Positions 1 through 10,257 are shown, numbered from the stretch's first letter. The stretch: DNA of 64,000 nucleotides from WTGA01 sp965231865 (GCA_965231865.1 CBDDOJ010000002.1:434001-498000), one strand, 5' to 3'. Notes: generated by a model not told the origin, from the letters alone. Numbers and translations: made by a program.

Positions 1-2011
1 AAAATGCATTCTGTGGGGAGATTCCCTGGTTTTCCCCGCTTTGGGAGATGGCCCCTTCCCCGGCAGTTTCTCCGGTCTCCCGGTCCGCCGGGTCCTTCGC
101 AGTGGTTTCTTCCTGCCGTGCAGGAAAAAGGGTGTTCTTTTCACCGTCGGGTCCCGCGCAGTCAACGCAGGCAAGGGGAGGCAGCGCCAGGCGATTTCCT
201 TTTCTGTCTTCGATTTTTTCGATCAGGTACGGGGAGACCCGGTTGCCGCCATTGGCAAACACGGAAAAATACGACGCGAGATCCAAAGGCGTGACCGCGG
301 TGCTGCCGAGTGCCAGGGAGAGATTCCCGGGAAGGTCCTTCGGGTTGAACCCGAACCGGGCAAGATGCTGGATGGTGTTGTCAATACCGAGTGCCCGCAG
401 CAGGCGAACGGAAACGAGGTTGATGGAAAGGCTCAGCGCTTTTCGCAACCGGGTGGGGCCAAAAAACTTTTTGCTGTAGTTTTGCGGCCGCCAGATTCCT
501 TCCAGGTCATCCTCGATGACAATGGGCGCGGCGCTGACCAGGCTGCTTGCCGTGAATCCATTGTCCAGGGCGGCGGAGTAAATGAACGGCTTGATATTGG
601 ATCCGGGCTGGCGCTTGGCCTGGGTCGCGCGGTTGAATTTGCTCAGAAAGTAATCGAAACCGCCTGTGAGGGCCCGTATGGCACCGGTATGGGGGTCCAG
701 GCTGACCAGTGCTCCGGATATTTCCGGCAACTGGGACAACATCCACCCGTCTTCATCCATTGGGCGGATATATACGATCTCACCGGAATGCAGGATGGCG
801 CCGGCGCTGTCCGGTTCCGGCCCCAGGGAGTTTGGATTGATGTGTTTCCGGGCCCATTTCAGACCCTCCCAGGGCAATGTCACGGTCTGTGCCTGTGAAT
901 GGATCACGGTGGCCGTTTTGTCATCGGTTTCCAGCACCAGGGCGGGCAGCACTTCCCGGCTTGACGGGTATCGCTGAAGAAGGCTTCGGATCTGTTCGTT
1001 GCGGTTTTCATCCGGGATGGAGGCCAGGTCGATCCTGTCTGCGGGTCCCCGGTATCCATGTCTGCGGTCATAGTTGAGCAGACCCTTTCGCAGCGCCTGG
1101 TTCGCCTTGGCCTGGTATTCGCTGTTTACCGTGAGGGTGACATTTAACCCCCTTTGGTAGACGTCATCGCCGAAACGCTCAAACACGAGCTGCCGGGCCA
1201 TTTCTGAAACGTATGGAGCCTGGAGCTCCACATCCGCAACATGTCGCCGGGCGGTAATGGGGGCCTTGATGGCCGTTTGATAGCTCAGGTCATCAATGCG
1301 GCCAAGTTCATGCAGCCGTTTTAGCACATACCCCCTTCTTTCCCGGGCCACCCCCGGATTCGATATCGGGTTGTTGGTGGAAGGGGCTTTGGGGAGCCCG
1401 GCCAGCATGGCAATTTCCGGCACGCTCAGATTCAGCAGGTCATCCCCATAATAAACCTGGGCGGCGGCGGCAAATCCATAGGCACGATGGCCCAGGAATA
1501 TCTTGTTCAGGTACAGCGCCAGGATCTCATCTTTGGTGAGGACTCTTTCCATGTTGAACGCGAGCAGAATTTCCTTGAGTTTGCGGGTGTAGGTTTTTTC
1601 CGGATTAAGGAAAAAATTCCGCGCAACCTGCATGGTGATGGTGCTGGCTCCCTGACTTCTTGACCTGCTTAAAAAATTGCTGATCGCCGCTCGGGCCAGG
1701 CCGGGAAAATCCACGCCCGTGTGATGATAAAAGCGGTCGTCCTCGGTGACCAGGATTGCATCAATGAGCAGGGGCGGCACATCGTCCAGTTTGAGGGGAA
1801 TCCGTCGTTCGTCCCCGTATTCAGCGATCAGCTTGTTGTCTGAGCTGTAAATCCGAAGCGGAATATTCAACGGGATCTTCCGGATTTCGTCCACAGTGGG
1901 CAATTCCTCAAGCAGGGCGGACGCATAGAACCCAAGACCCATTCCCAGGGTAATCACCACAATAAAACCGATATAAACCAGCCTGGTAAAGAGCCTGCCA
2001 ATAAATTTCAT
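1..2011 (-). CDS. mrcA: Penicillin-binding protein 1A, 3' end cut by window edge
   Basis: Bifunctional class A penicillin-binding protein that polymerises and cross-links peptidoglycan on the periplasmic face of the inner membrane. I translated the minus strand from ATG at 2011. The N-terminus (MKFIGRLFTRLVYIGF) is one signal-anchor helix. It is followed by the GT51 transglycosylase region with EDDRFYHHTGVD, and then the transpeptidase with the active-site SxxK as GSNIKPF and an SxN motif as SIN. The KTG motif and the C-terminus lie outside the window, so about 670 residues of a roughly 800-residue protein are visible. It is divergent from aroK. In many gammaproteobacteria pilM would start here; it does not. 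Identity is firm from the motifs. Confidence 0.95.
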   Translation of the reverse strand, partial: MKFIGRLFTRLVYIGFIVVITLGMGLGFYASALLEELPTVDEIRKIPLNIPLRIYSSDNKLIAEYGDERRIPLKLDDVPPLLIDAILVTEDDRFYHHTGVDFPGLARAAISNFLSRSRSQGASTITMQVARNFFLNPEKTYTRKLKEILLAFNMERVLTKDEILALYLNKIFLGHRAYGFAAAAQVYYGDDLLNLSVPEIAMLAGLPKAPSTNNPISNPGVARERRGYVLKRLHELGRIDDLSYQTAIKAPITARRHVADVELQAPYVSEMARQLVFERFGDDVYQRGLNVTLTVNSEYQAKANQALRKGLLNYDRRHGYRGPADRIDLASIPDENRNEQIRSLLQRYPSSREVLPALVLETDDKTATVIHSQAQTVTLPWEGLKWARKHINPNSLGPEPDSAGAILHSGEIVYIRPMDEDGWMLSQLPEISGALVSLDPHTGAIRALTGGFDYFLSKFNRATQAKRQPGSNIKPFIYSAALDNGFTASSLVSAAPIVIEDDLEGIWRPQNYSKKFFGPTRLRKALSLSINLVSVRLLRALGIDNTIQHLARFGFNPKDLPGNLSLALGSTAVTPLDLASYFSVFANGGNRVSPYLIEKIEDRKGNRLALPPLACVDCAGPDGEKNTLFPARQEETTAKDPADRETGETAGEGAISQSGENQGISPQNAF

Positions 2012-2362
2012 AAGCTGTCGTCTTTTGTGGGGCGGGTTATCGGGACATCCGGTGTTTCATTTGTGCATTCAACAGCAATGAGGAGGAGTAGTATTCGCCA
2101 CATGTTATAGGGTGATTATAGCGGTTATCATCCAACATGGAGTGATCGCTCACAGCAAAAGGGAAGGGATACTGTTAATGGAAGGTGACCGACCTTGAAG
2201 TGTATAACCAGCAGCACCTGGAGGGGTGCTTGAGTCCCGGGAAGGAAAAGGGCCGAAACAACCGGTGGGCCCGGCCGGTTTGCAGTGGCCGGAATGATTG
2301 ATCAAATTCCCCGGTTCCAGTAGTCTTTGGGCTGACAATTACCACATCATTCATGCGCAGCG
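2012..2362. other. Intergenic region between mrcA and aroK
   Basis: This 351-bp divergent spacer must hold both promoters. No pilMNOPQ remnant could be read in either strand. A TATAAT lies on the minus strand near 2115, but no convincing -35 was found. A short hairpin, agcacc/ggtgct, lies around 2211-2230. Nothing else is supported. Confidence 0.4.
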
Positions 2363-2869
2363 TTGCAGGGCAATATCTATTTGGTTGGGCCAATGGGAGC
2401 CGGAAAGACCACGGTGGGTCGTATTTTGGCCAGGTTGCTGCATTGTGATTTCGTTGATACGGACCGGTTGCTGGAAGAGCGCACCGGGGTGACGGTGAGT
2501 CATATTTTTGAAATTGAGGGAGAGGATGGATTTCGGGACCGTGAAAGCAGGATATTGAAAGAGGTGAGCCGGTATCACGAAACCGTGGTCGCCACGGGAG
2601 GCGGCATTGTCCTGAGGAAGGAGAACAGGCAAATCATGTGCCAGCAGGGGCAGGTGATTTATCTAAAGGCACGCATTGACATCCTGTTGCGCCGGCTGAG
2701 CAATTCCCGGACACGGCCTTTACTGCAATCCGGTGACCCCGAAGCGATCCTGGAGCAGCTTCTGCAGGAACGTGACCCCCTGTACGCACAGGTCGCGGAC
2801 CTGGTTGTGCAGGTGGGTTCGGACCCGGCACAAAGGACAGCAGCCCGGGTCCTGGACCAATTATCATGA
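2363..2869 (+). CDS. aroK: Shikimate kinase
   Basis: Phosphorylates shikimate with ATP in the chorismate pathway (cytoplasm). The 168-residue length is typical. The Walker A loop is GPMGAGKTT near residue 9. The shikimate-site DTD follows at about 33, and the GGG of the substrate loop at about 79-81. The LID-like arginines are in SNSRTRPLL. The start is TTG at 2363: an in-frame stop at 2333 and the absence of any in-frame ATG before the P-loop leave no better choice. No clear ribosome-binding site is visible. It is followed by aroB after 7 nt, so the two are almost certainly cotranscribed. Confidence 0.93.
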   Translation: MQGNIYLVGPMGAGKTTVGRILARLLHCDFVDTDRLLEERTGVTVSHIFEIEGEDGFRDRESRILKEVSRYHETVVATGGGIVLRKENRQIMCQQGQVIYLKARIDILLRRLSNSRTRPLLQSGDPEAILEQLLQERDPLYAQVADLVVQVGSDPAQRTAARVLDQLS

Positions 2870-2876
2870 GCGCAAA

Positions 2877-3965
2877 ATGAAAACGGTGAATGTAGGCCTC
2901 GGCCCCCGCAGTTATGAAATCATCATCGGGGCGGGATTGCTGGATCACCGTGAAGTATTTCAACCCTGGATTGGCGGCTCCCAGGTGTTTGTGGTCACGA
3001 ACGAAATTGTGGCCCCCTGGTATCTGGAAAAAACCAGGAAAGCTCTTCGTGGCCATGCCATTCATGAAATGGTGTTGCCCGACGGGGAGCAGACCAAGAA
3101 CCTTGAAACCGCCACCCGGATATTTGACCGGATGCTCGGGGTGCCCCTGAGCCGGTCCGCTACCGTGATAGCCCTGGGAGGAGGGGTGATCGGAGACATG
3201 GCAGGATTTGTTGCGGCCTGTTATCAGCGCGGTGTTCCATTCATTCAGGTCCCCACCACCCTGCTGTCCCAGGTCGATTCATCCGTGGGCGGCAAAACCG
3301 CGGTGAACCACCCCCTGGGAAAAAACATGATCGGCGCGTTTTACCAGCCAAAGAGAGTGATCGCCGATCTTGCCACCCTGTCCACGCTTGCGCCCCGGGA
3401 GTTCTCATCCGGCCTTGCCGAAGTGATCAAGTATGGAATGATCAACGATCCGGATTTCTTCATCTGGCTGGAGGACAACATGGAGCGGGTCATGGAGAAA
3501 GAAGAGGCTGCCCTGGAGTACTGTATTGGGAAATCGTGTGAAAACAAGGCCGCTATTGTGGAACAGGATGAACGGGAGGGTGGTGTCCGTGCATTGCTGA
3601 ATCTTGGCCACACATTCGGGCACGCCATCGAAACCACAACGGGGTACGGGACATGGCTGCACGGGGAGGCGGTGGCCCTGGGCATGGTCATGGCAACCCA
3701 TATGTCGGTGAGGATGGGATTGCTGGCAGCGGAAAACATGCATCGTGTCGTATCCCTTCTGGAGCGCGGGGGGCTGCCCGTTGAGTCGAAGACACCCTTG
3801 TGCCCGGATGTGCTGAAAGCGGCCATGAAACTGGATAAAAAAGTGGAAGACGGGGCCATTCGACTGATCCTGCTCAATGGCATCGGCCAGGCGTTTGTTT
3901 CCGGCGAGTACCCGGAATCAGCCCTAAATGATACACTGCAAAAATATGCCAGGGGCCAGGCGTAG
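2877..3965 (+). CDS. aroB: 3-dehydroquinate synthase
   Basis: Converts DAHP to 3-dehydroquinate using NAD+ and a divalent metal, the second step of aromatic amino acid synthesis. The 362-residue protein begins MKTVNVGLGPRSYEI. It carries the NAD-binding loop ALGGGVIGDMAGFVA, the DGEQTK phosphate loop, and the metal-ligand segment NLGHTFGHAIE with a later HGEAVALGM. The reading frame stays open upstream to 2733, but that stretch overlaps aroK. ATG 2877, 7 nt after the aroK stop, is the natural start. In relatives a damX-type gene follows aroB before gltB; here only a 255-bp spacer does. Confidence 0.95.
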   Translation: MKTVNVGLGPRSYEIIIGAGLLDHREVFQPWIGGSQVFVVTNEIVAPWYLEKTRKALRGHAIHEMVLPDGEQTKNLETATRIFDRMLGVPLSRSATVIALGGGVIGDMAGFVAACYQRGVPFIQVPTTLLSQVDSSVGGKTAVNHPLGKNMIGAFYQPKRVIADLATLSTLAPREFSSGLAEVIKYGMINDPDFFIWLEDNMERVMEKEEAALEYCIGKSCENKAAIVEQDEREGGVRALLNLGHTFGHAIETTTGYGTWLHGEAVALGMVMATHMSVRMGLLAAENMHRVVSLLERGGLPVESKTPLCPDVLKAAMKLDKKVEDGAIRLILLNGIGQAFVSGEYPESALNDTLQKYARGQA

Positions 3966-4209
3966 TCCCCGCGACATTGGAGCCGGTTTTGCAGACAAGG
4001 CTAAGTGGTTGTAATTTTTAAGAATTGCCGGGGTCTCTTTCAAATACATATTGTCGTTTACGCCGGGTTGATATATTCTAGGATTCTGTTGCGGGCTGTC
4101 GGGGTATGCACCCCCGGAGGTGCAATACTGTTCAGTCCGCAAGGTTGTCAATGCTCGCTACACCGGCCCTGGGTAGCGGGCTTTTCTTTATAAATTTAGT
4201 CCAGCGATC

Positions 4210-4214
4210 AGGAG
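4210..4214 (+). promoter_or_regulatory. Ribosome-binding site deciding the gltB TTG start
   Basis: AGGAG lies 6 nt before the TTG at 4221. It is the best Shine-Dalgarno match in the region and supports initiation at that TTG, 20 codons before the catalytic cysteine. Confidence 0.6.
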
Positions 4215-4220
4215 CGCGAT

Positions 4221-7200
4221 TTGAACCGAACCAGCCCCATCCCCTCCGGCCTGTATGACCCAGGAAACGAGCACGATGCCTGCGGCGTGGGTTTCATTGC
4301 CAACATTGATGGCGCAAGAAGCCATACCATTGTTGTCGATGGGCTGCAGATCCTGAAAAATCTTACCCATCGTGGGGCGGTTGGCGCGGACCCGGGCGCA
4401 GGAGACGGTGCCGGAATACTGCTGCAGATACCCGACCGGTTTTTTCGAAAGGTCCTGCCCGTGGACCTCCCCGCTCCGGGTGAGTATGCCGTTGGCATGC
4501 TCTTTCTGCCCGGGTCCCCGGGGCAGCAGGCCCGGGCGAAAGAGGTGGTGGAGCACCACATTCTGGGTGAGGGGCAGACCCTGTTGTGCTGGCGAAAAGT
4601 TCCCGTGGATCATTCCAACCTGGGCACCAGTATCAAACCGACCGTCCCCGACATCTGGCAGGTGGTCGTCCGACGGGGTGCAGGGATTCAGGACAGCGAT
4701 GAATTCGAACGGAAACTGTTTGTCATTCGCAAGCAGATTGAACGGACCGTGGAACAGTCGGATATGGAGGACAAATCCTGTTTCTATTTCAGCAGTTTTT
4801 CTTCGAGACTGATCAATTACAAGGGGATGCTGCTCGCCAACCAGGTTGGAGAGTTCTACCTGGACCTGCTCGACAATGACATGGAGTCCGCCCTCGCCCT
4901 GGTGCATCAACGGTTTTCAACGAACACGTTCCCCACCTGGCAGCTCGCCCATCCATTTCGAATGATTGCCCACAATGGCGAAATCAATACATTGCGCGGC
5001 AATGTGAACTGGATGTCGGCCAGAAGAAGCACCCTGTATTCCGACGTGCTGGGGGATGATATCGACAAGATCTGGCCGGTCATTGCCGAAGGGCAGTCGG
5101 ATTCCGCGGCATTCGACAATGCGCTGGAGTTGCTGGTAGCCGGGGGATATTCCCTGGCCCATGCGATGATGATGCTGATTCCCGAAGCCTGGTCCGGCAA
5201 TCATTTGATGGACCCAAAGCGCCGGGCATTCTATGAGTACCACGCCGCGTTGATGGAGCCATGGGACGGACCGGCGGCGGTTGCCTTCACCGACGGCAGG
5301 CAAATCGGTGCCACGCTGGACCGAAATGGCCTGAGGCCGGCGCGGTACCTGATCACCCATGACAATACGGTGGTGATGGCCTCGGAGATGGGGGTTCTGG
5401 ATATCCCGGAAAGCAATATCCGCAAAAAGTGGCGGCTGCAGCCCGGGAAAATGTTCCTGATTGATCTTGAACAGGGAAGAATCATCAACGATGAGGAACT
5501 CAAGGACCAGCTTGCTTCCCGAAACAATTACCAGGCATGGCTGGACAACACCCAGATTGAACTGGGGTCCCTGCGGATTGCTGTGGGGGCCATGTCCCCG
5601 GATTCGCAGACGCTGTTGAAAACACAACAGGCATTTGGATATACCCAGGAAGACCTGAAGATGCTGATGATTCCGATGATACAGAAGGGAGAAGAGGCGC
5701 TTGGGTCCATGGGCAACGATGCCCCCCCCGCGGTGCTTTCCGACAAGCCGAAGAATCTTTCCCTTTATTTCAAGCAGAACTTTGCACAGGTAACCAATCC
5801 CCCCATCGACCCCATCCGGGAAGAACTGGTTATGTCGCTGCTGTCCCTGATCGGGCCCCGGCCCAATCTGTTTGGCCAGGCCGACGGGGGAAAGGAGATG
5901 CGGCTCACGGTTCCCCAGCCATTGCTCACCAACAATCAGCTTGAGCGTATTCGACAGATCGAAGACCATACCAACGGGGCCTTTCGCACCAAAACCCTGA
6001 ACATGTGTTTTTCCAAGGCTGTCGGCAGGAGCGGGCTGGGGGCGGCCATCCGGTTGTTGTGTGAAAAAGCGGAACAGGCGATTCTTCAGAAGGGGTTTAA
6101 CATTCTGATTTTGTCCGACCGCCGGATGGACACGGACAACATTGCGATTCCCGCATTGCTGGCGACCTCGGCGGTGCATCATCATTTGATCCGAAAGGGC
6201 CTGCGCACGGAATCCGGCCTGGTGGTGGAAACCGGGGCCTGCCTGGAGGTGCACCACTTTGCCACGCTGGCGGGATACGGGGCGGAAGCCATCAATCCCT
6301 ACCTGGCCTTTGATACCATCAATGAGATGCGGCGGTATCTGGAAGATCGCCCGGATTTTGAAGAAGTCCAGCAACGCTACACCCGGGCCATCAACAAGGG
6401 GCTGAAAAAGGTCATGTCGAAAATGGGAATATCGACGTACCAGTCTTATTGCGGTGCCCAGATATTCGATGCAGTGGGGTTGTCCCGGGCCTTTGTAGGG
6501 GCGTATTTCACGGGGACGAGCTCTACCATTGAGGGCATTGGGCTGGATGAAATTGCACGGGATATTTTTACCTGGCATCACCAGGCCTACGCAGACCACC
6601 CGCTTTACCGGAAACAGCTGGATTCAGGCGGGGACTATGCCTATCGTACCCGGGGGGAACGGCACGTCTGGAACCCGGAAACGGTGTCCCGGCTGCAGCA
6701 TGCCACACGGTCCAATAATCCGAAGACATTTGAAGAATTTTCGGAACTGGTCAATCGACAGGACAAGGCGCTGTACAACTTGAGAGGCCTGTTTGACTTC
6801 CAGTGGTCCGATACCCCCATCCCCATTGAAGAGGTTGAGCCCGCGGCTGAAATTGTCAGGCGGTTCTCCACCGGGGCGATGTCATTCGGCTCCATCTCCC
6901 ATGAAGCACATTCCATGCTTGCGGTGGCGATGAACCGGATCGGGGGACGGTCGAATACCGGTGAAGGCGGAGAAGAAGCCTCCCGGTACAGGCCGCTGGA
7001 CGATGGCTCAAAAAACCCCAAGCGGTCCGCCATCAAGCAGATCGCATCCGGCCGGTTTGGTGTTACCACGGACTACCTGGTGAATGCGGACGATATCCAG
7101 ATCAAAATGGCCCAGGGCGCCAAGCCCGGAGAAGGCGGACAGTTGCCCGGACACAAGGTCAGCGAGCAGATTGCCAGGGTCCGGCATTCCACCCCCGGTG

Positions 7201-8813
7201 TCGGCTTGATTTCCCCGCCGCCCCACCATGATATTTATTCCATCGAGGATCTGGCGCAGTTGATCTTTGATCTCAAGAATGTCAATCCCCGGGCCAGGAT
7301 TTCCGTGAAACTGGTCTCGGAGGTCGGAGTGGGCACGGTTGCAACCGGGGTGTCGAAGGCCCACGCGGATCATGTGACCATCTCCGGTTATGAAGGCGGG
7401 ACCGGGGCCAGCCCGCTGACATCCATCAAGCATGCCGGGTCGCCCTGGGAAATTGGATTGGCTGAAACCCACCAGACCCTGGTCATGAACCGACTGCGGG
7501 GCCGGATCGCAGTCCAGGTAGACGGGGGGCTGCGTACCGGAAGAGACATCGCCATCGCGGCATTGCTGGGTGCCGATGAGTTTGGATTTGCCACCGCACC
7601 ACTGATCGTTCAGGGTTGTATCATGATGAGGAAATGCCATCTCAACACCTGCCCGGTCGGGATTGCTACCCAGAACCCGGAATTGAGAAAAAAGTTTACC
7701 GGCCAGGCGGAACATGTGGTCAATTACTTTTTCTTTGTCGCTGAAGAGTTGAGAAGGATTATGGCCCGTCTTGGGTTTTCCACAGTGAACCAGATGATCG
7801 GGCAAATGGACCGGCTGGAAATGAACCGGGCGATTGATCACTGGAAAACCCAAGGCCTGGATTATTCAAGAATTCTGTGCAAGCCCGAGGTGGACGGGAA
7901 AGTGGCCATTTTCAATCGTGAAGTCCAGGACCATGGTATTGAGGATGTCCTGGATCAGGAGATGATCCGGGCCGCACGACTGGCCCTTGAATACAAGCAG
8001 GGGGTCCGGATCGTGACCGCACTCAACAATACCAACCGGGCGTTCGGGGCCATGCTGTCCGGCGCAGTGGTAAGGAAACACGGTCATCAGGGCCTTCCGG
8101 ACGACACCATCCACATCCGGGCGAAGGGGACTGCCGGCCAGTCCCTGGGAGCGTGGCTGGCAAGGGGCATCACGGTAGAGCTGGAGGGGGAAGGCAATGA
8201 TTATGTAGGGAAAGGGCTTTCCGGGGGGAGGCTGGTCATTTATCCGCCGGCCGACACCGGGACCCTGGACCAACGGGACAATATCATCGTCGGCAACACC
8301 GTGCTGTACGGTGCGATCAGCGGCGAGGTCTTTTTCAACGGGGTTGCCGGGGAACGGTTTTGCGTACGCAATTCCGGCGCGGTTGCCGTCGTAGAGGGTG
8401 TTGGGGACCATGGGTGCGAGTACATGACCGGGGGGGTCGTGGTTTGCCTGGGGCCCACCGGCCGGAATTTTGCTGCCGGCATGTCCGGTGGTGTGGCCTA
8501 TGTGCTGGATGAAGATGGCCAGTTCAAGGAGAAGTGCAACCAGGAAATGGTCTACCTGGAAACGGTAAACGCAGACAGGGGAAATGAAGACATTGAAAAC
8601 ATGCTTGAGGCGGATGAAGCGAGACTCAAACGGTATATTCGCCGGCATTTTGAATTGACCGGCAGCCGGATTGCAGAAACCGTTCTTGAACGCTGGAATG
8701 AATACCGGTCGCGGTTTGTACGGGTGATGCCTTTTGAATATCAAAGTGCCTTGGAAAGCATCCGGAATGCCGGCATCCAGACGGAAGAATACAGGCAGGT
8801 GCAACATGGGTAA
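4221..8813 (+). CDS. gltB: Glutamate synthase (NADPH) large subunit
   Basis: Large subunit of glutamate synthase. It hydrolyses glutamine and channels the ammonia to 2-oxoglutarate to give glutamate, using FMN and a 3Fe-4S cluster. The 1530 residues match the family. The N-terminal class II amidotransferase starts at Cys21 in HDACGVGF, after a 20-residue propeptide that would be removed. The FMN/synthase domain contains the cluster cysteines C1133, C1139 and C1144 (CIMMRKCHLNTCPVG). The C-terminal GXGXG beta-helix domain has repeated glycine turns such as GNTVLYGAISGEVFFNG. The start is TTG with a strong upstream AGGAG. Its stop overlaps the gltD start by 8 bp, which suggests translational coupling of the two subunits. 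Confidence 0.97.
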   Translation: MNRTSPIPSGLYDPGNEHDACGVGFIANIDGARSHTIVVDGLQILKNLTHRGAVGADPGAGDGAGILLQIPDRFFRKVLPVDLPAPGEYAVGMLFLPGSPGQQARAKEVVEHHILGEGQTLLCWRKVPVDHSNLGTSIKPTVPDIWQVVVRRGAGIQDSDEFERKLFVIRKQIERTVEQSDMEDKSCFYFSSFSSRLINYKGMLLANQVGEFYLDLLDNDMESALALVHQRFSTNTFPTWQLAHPFRMIAHNGEINTLRGNVNWMSARRSTLYSDVLGDDIDKIWPVIAEGQSDSAAFDNALELLVAGGYSLAHAMMMLIPEAWSGNHLMDPKRRAFYEYHAALMEPWDGPAAVAFTDGRQIGATLDRNGLRPARYLITHDNTVVMASEMGVLDIPESNIRKKWRLQPGKMFLIDLEQGRIINDEELKDQLASRNNYQAWLDNTQIELGSLRIAVGAMSPDSQTLLKTQQAFGYTQEDLKMLMIPMIQKGEEALGSMGNDAPPAVLSDKPKNLSLYFKQNFAQVTNPPIDPIREELVMSLLSLIGPRPNLFGQADGGKEMRLTVPQPLLTNNQLERIRQIEDHTNGAFRTKTLNMCFSKAVGRSGLGAAIRLLCEKAEQAILQKGFNILILSDRRMDTDNIAIPALLATSAVHHHLIRKGLRTESGLVVETGACLEVHHFATLAGYGAEAINPYLAFDTINEMRRYLEDRPDFEEVQQRYTRAINKGLKKVMSKMGISTYQSYCGAQIFDAVGLSRAFVGAYFTGTSSTIEGIGLDEIARDIFTWHHQAYADHPLYRKQLDSGGDYAYRTRGERHVWNPETVSRLQHATRSNNPKTFEEFSELVNRQDKALYNLRGLFDFQWSDTPIPIEEVEPAAEIVRRFSTGAMSFGSISHEAHSMLAVAMNRIGGRSNTGEGGEEASRYRPLDDGSKNPKRSAIKQIASGRFGVTTDYLVNADDIQIKMAQGAKPGEGGQLPGHKVSEQIARVRHSTPGVGLISPPPHHDIYSIEDLAQLIFDLKNVNPRARISVKLVSEVGVGTVATGVSKAHADHVTISGYEGGTGASPLTSIKHAGSPWEIGLAETHQTLVMNRLRGRIAVQVDGGLRTGRDIAIAALLGADEFGFATAPLIVQGCIMMRKCHLNTCPVGIATQNPELRKKFTGQAEHVVNYFFFVAEELRRIMARLGFSTVNQMIGQMDRLEMNRAIDHWKTQGLDYSRILCKPEVDGKVAIFNREVQDHGIEDVLDQEMIRAARLALEYKQGVRIVTALNNTNRAFGAMLSGAVVRKHGHQGLPDDTIHIRAKGTAGQSLGAWLARGITVELEGEGNDYVGKGLSGGRLVIYPPADTGTLDQRDNIIVGNTVLYGAISGEVFFNGVAGERFCVRNSGAVAVVEGVGDHGCEYMTGGVVVCLGPTGRNFAAGMSGGVAYVLDEDGQFKEKCNQEMVYLETVNADRGNEDIENMLEADEARLKRYIRRHFELTGSRIAETVLERWNEYRSRFVRVMPFEYQSALESIRNAGIQTEEYRQVQHG

Positions 8814-10257
8814 GCCCACCGGATTTATGGAATTTGAGCGTCGGGAAAGACAGTATTTGCCCGTGGGTGAGCGGACCAGGCATTTCAGGGAATTCGTGCT
8901 GGATCTGAGTGAAGAGGAACTCCGGGACCAGGGGGCGAGATGTATGGACTGCGGGATTCCCTATTGCCAGACCGGATGTCCGGTGAACAACATCATTCCC
9001 GACTGGAATGACCTGGTTTACCGGGGAGACTGGAAGCAGGCCAGCGAAGTGCTGCACTCCACCAACAATTTTCCCGATATCACGGGACGCATCTGTCCCG
9101 CCCCCTGTGAAGCGGCCTGTACCCTGAATATCAATGATCAGCCGGTGACGATCAAGACCATTGAACAAAGCATTGCAGACCGTGCATGGGAAGAAGGCTG
9201 GATTCAACCGCAGATCCCCATCCACCGTACCGGGAAATATGTGGCTGTTGTCGGTGCAGGGCCCGCCGGATTGGCCTGTGCACAACAGCTTGCCCGGGCC
9301 GGTCATTCCGTGCACCTGTATGAAAAGCAGGAACGAAGCGGCGGGCTGATGCGTTTCGGGATTCCTGATTTCAAGCTGGACAAGAAGGTGATCGACCGGC
9401 GCATGGCACAGATGAAAGCGGAAGGCGTCAAATTCCATACCGGCACCCATATCGGCGTGGATATTCCGGTTTCCTACCTGTTCGAGAGTTTCGATGCCGT
9501 CGTGCTGGCAGGGGGGTCGGAACAGCCCAGGGACCTGGATGTGGAGGGAAGAAACCTGGAGGGCGTTCATTTTGCCATGGATTTCCTGAAGCCCAATAAC
9601 CGGCGGGTTCAGGGCAATGTGGTGCCCGATGAAGAGTTTGTTTCTGCGAAAGACAAGCAGGTGGTGGTCATCGGCGGTGGAGACACGGGTTCCGACTGTA
9701 TCGGGACATCGATACGCCAGGGGGCAGCCACCGTGACGCAGATTGAAATCCTGTCCCAGCCCCCGGAAAAAGAAAACAAGGCGCTGACTTGGCCGAACTG
9801 GCCCCATAAAATGCGCACATCTTCTTCACAGGAAGAGGGGTGTGTTCGAATCTGGGACATCAAGACCCGGGCATTTCTGGGAGATGACCAGGGCAGGCTG
9901 ACCGTATTGAGCGGGGTCAAGGTCGCCTGGGACAACGTGGATGGCCAGTGGCAGATGCGTGAAATTCCGGGGACTGAATTTGAACTGCAGGCGGACCTGG
10001 CGCTGCTGGCCATGGGGTTCACCCATCCGGTGCATCAGGGCCTGCTGGAGAACATGGGTGTGTCGTGCGACCCCCGGGGCAACGTGGCTGCCCCGGTAAG
10101 TGGCCGGAACGCCTACCAGACCAATATTGAGAAGGTCTTTTCTGCGGGGGACATGCGGCGGGGTCAGTCCCTCGTGGTCTGGGCCATCCGGGAAGGTCGG
10201 CAATGTGCCCGGGCAGTGGACCGGTTTCTGCAGGGGTGCAGCGAGCTTCCGGAGTAG
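8806..10257 (+). CDS. gltD: Glutamate synthase small subunit
   Basis: NADPH-oxidising FAD subunit that feeds electrons to GltB. It has 483 residues from ATG 8806, which lies inside the last codons of gltB. The N-terminal 4Fe-4S cysteines are C46, C49, C54 and C58 (CMDCGIPYCQTGC), with a second set at C97, C101 and C105. The FAD fold GAGPAG sits at about 150-155 and the NADPH fold GGGDTGSDC further on. Length and motif order match proteobacterial GltD. The overlapping start fixes it in the gltBD operon, with hemE following after 33 bp. Confidence 0.97.
   Translation: MGKPTGFMEFERRERQYLPVGERTRHFREFVLDLSEEELRDQGARCMDCGIPYCQTGCPVNNIIPDWNDLVYRGDWKQASEVLHSTNNFPDITGRICPAPCEAACTLNINDQPVTIKTIEQSIADRAWEEGWIQPQIPIHRTGKYVAVVGAGPAGLACAQQLARAGHSVHLYEKQERSGGLMRFGIPDFKLDKKVIDRRMAQMKAEGVKFHTGTHIGVDIPVSYLFESFDAVVLAGGSEQPRDLDVEGRNLEGVHFAMDFLKPNNRRVQGNVVPDEEFVSAKDKQVVVIGGGDTGSDCIGTSIRQGAATVTQIEILSQPPEKENKALTWPNWPHKMRTSSSQEEGCVRIWDIKTRAFLGDDQGRLTVLSGVKVAWDNVDGQWQMREIPGTEFELQADLALLAMGFTHPVHQGLLENMGVSCDPRGNVAAPVSGRNAYQTNIEKVFSAGDMRRGQSLVVWAIREGRQCARAVDRFLQGCSELPE

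Noticed and set aside
41..898. 285-codon plus-strand open frame over mrcA
   Set aside because: It is antisense to the transpeptidase region of mrcA, whose motifs read clearly on the minus strand.
4917..6599. 560-codon minus-strand open frame opposite gltB
   Set aside because: It is antisense to strongly supported gltB coding sequence, has no family resemblance and no ribosome-binding site.
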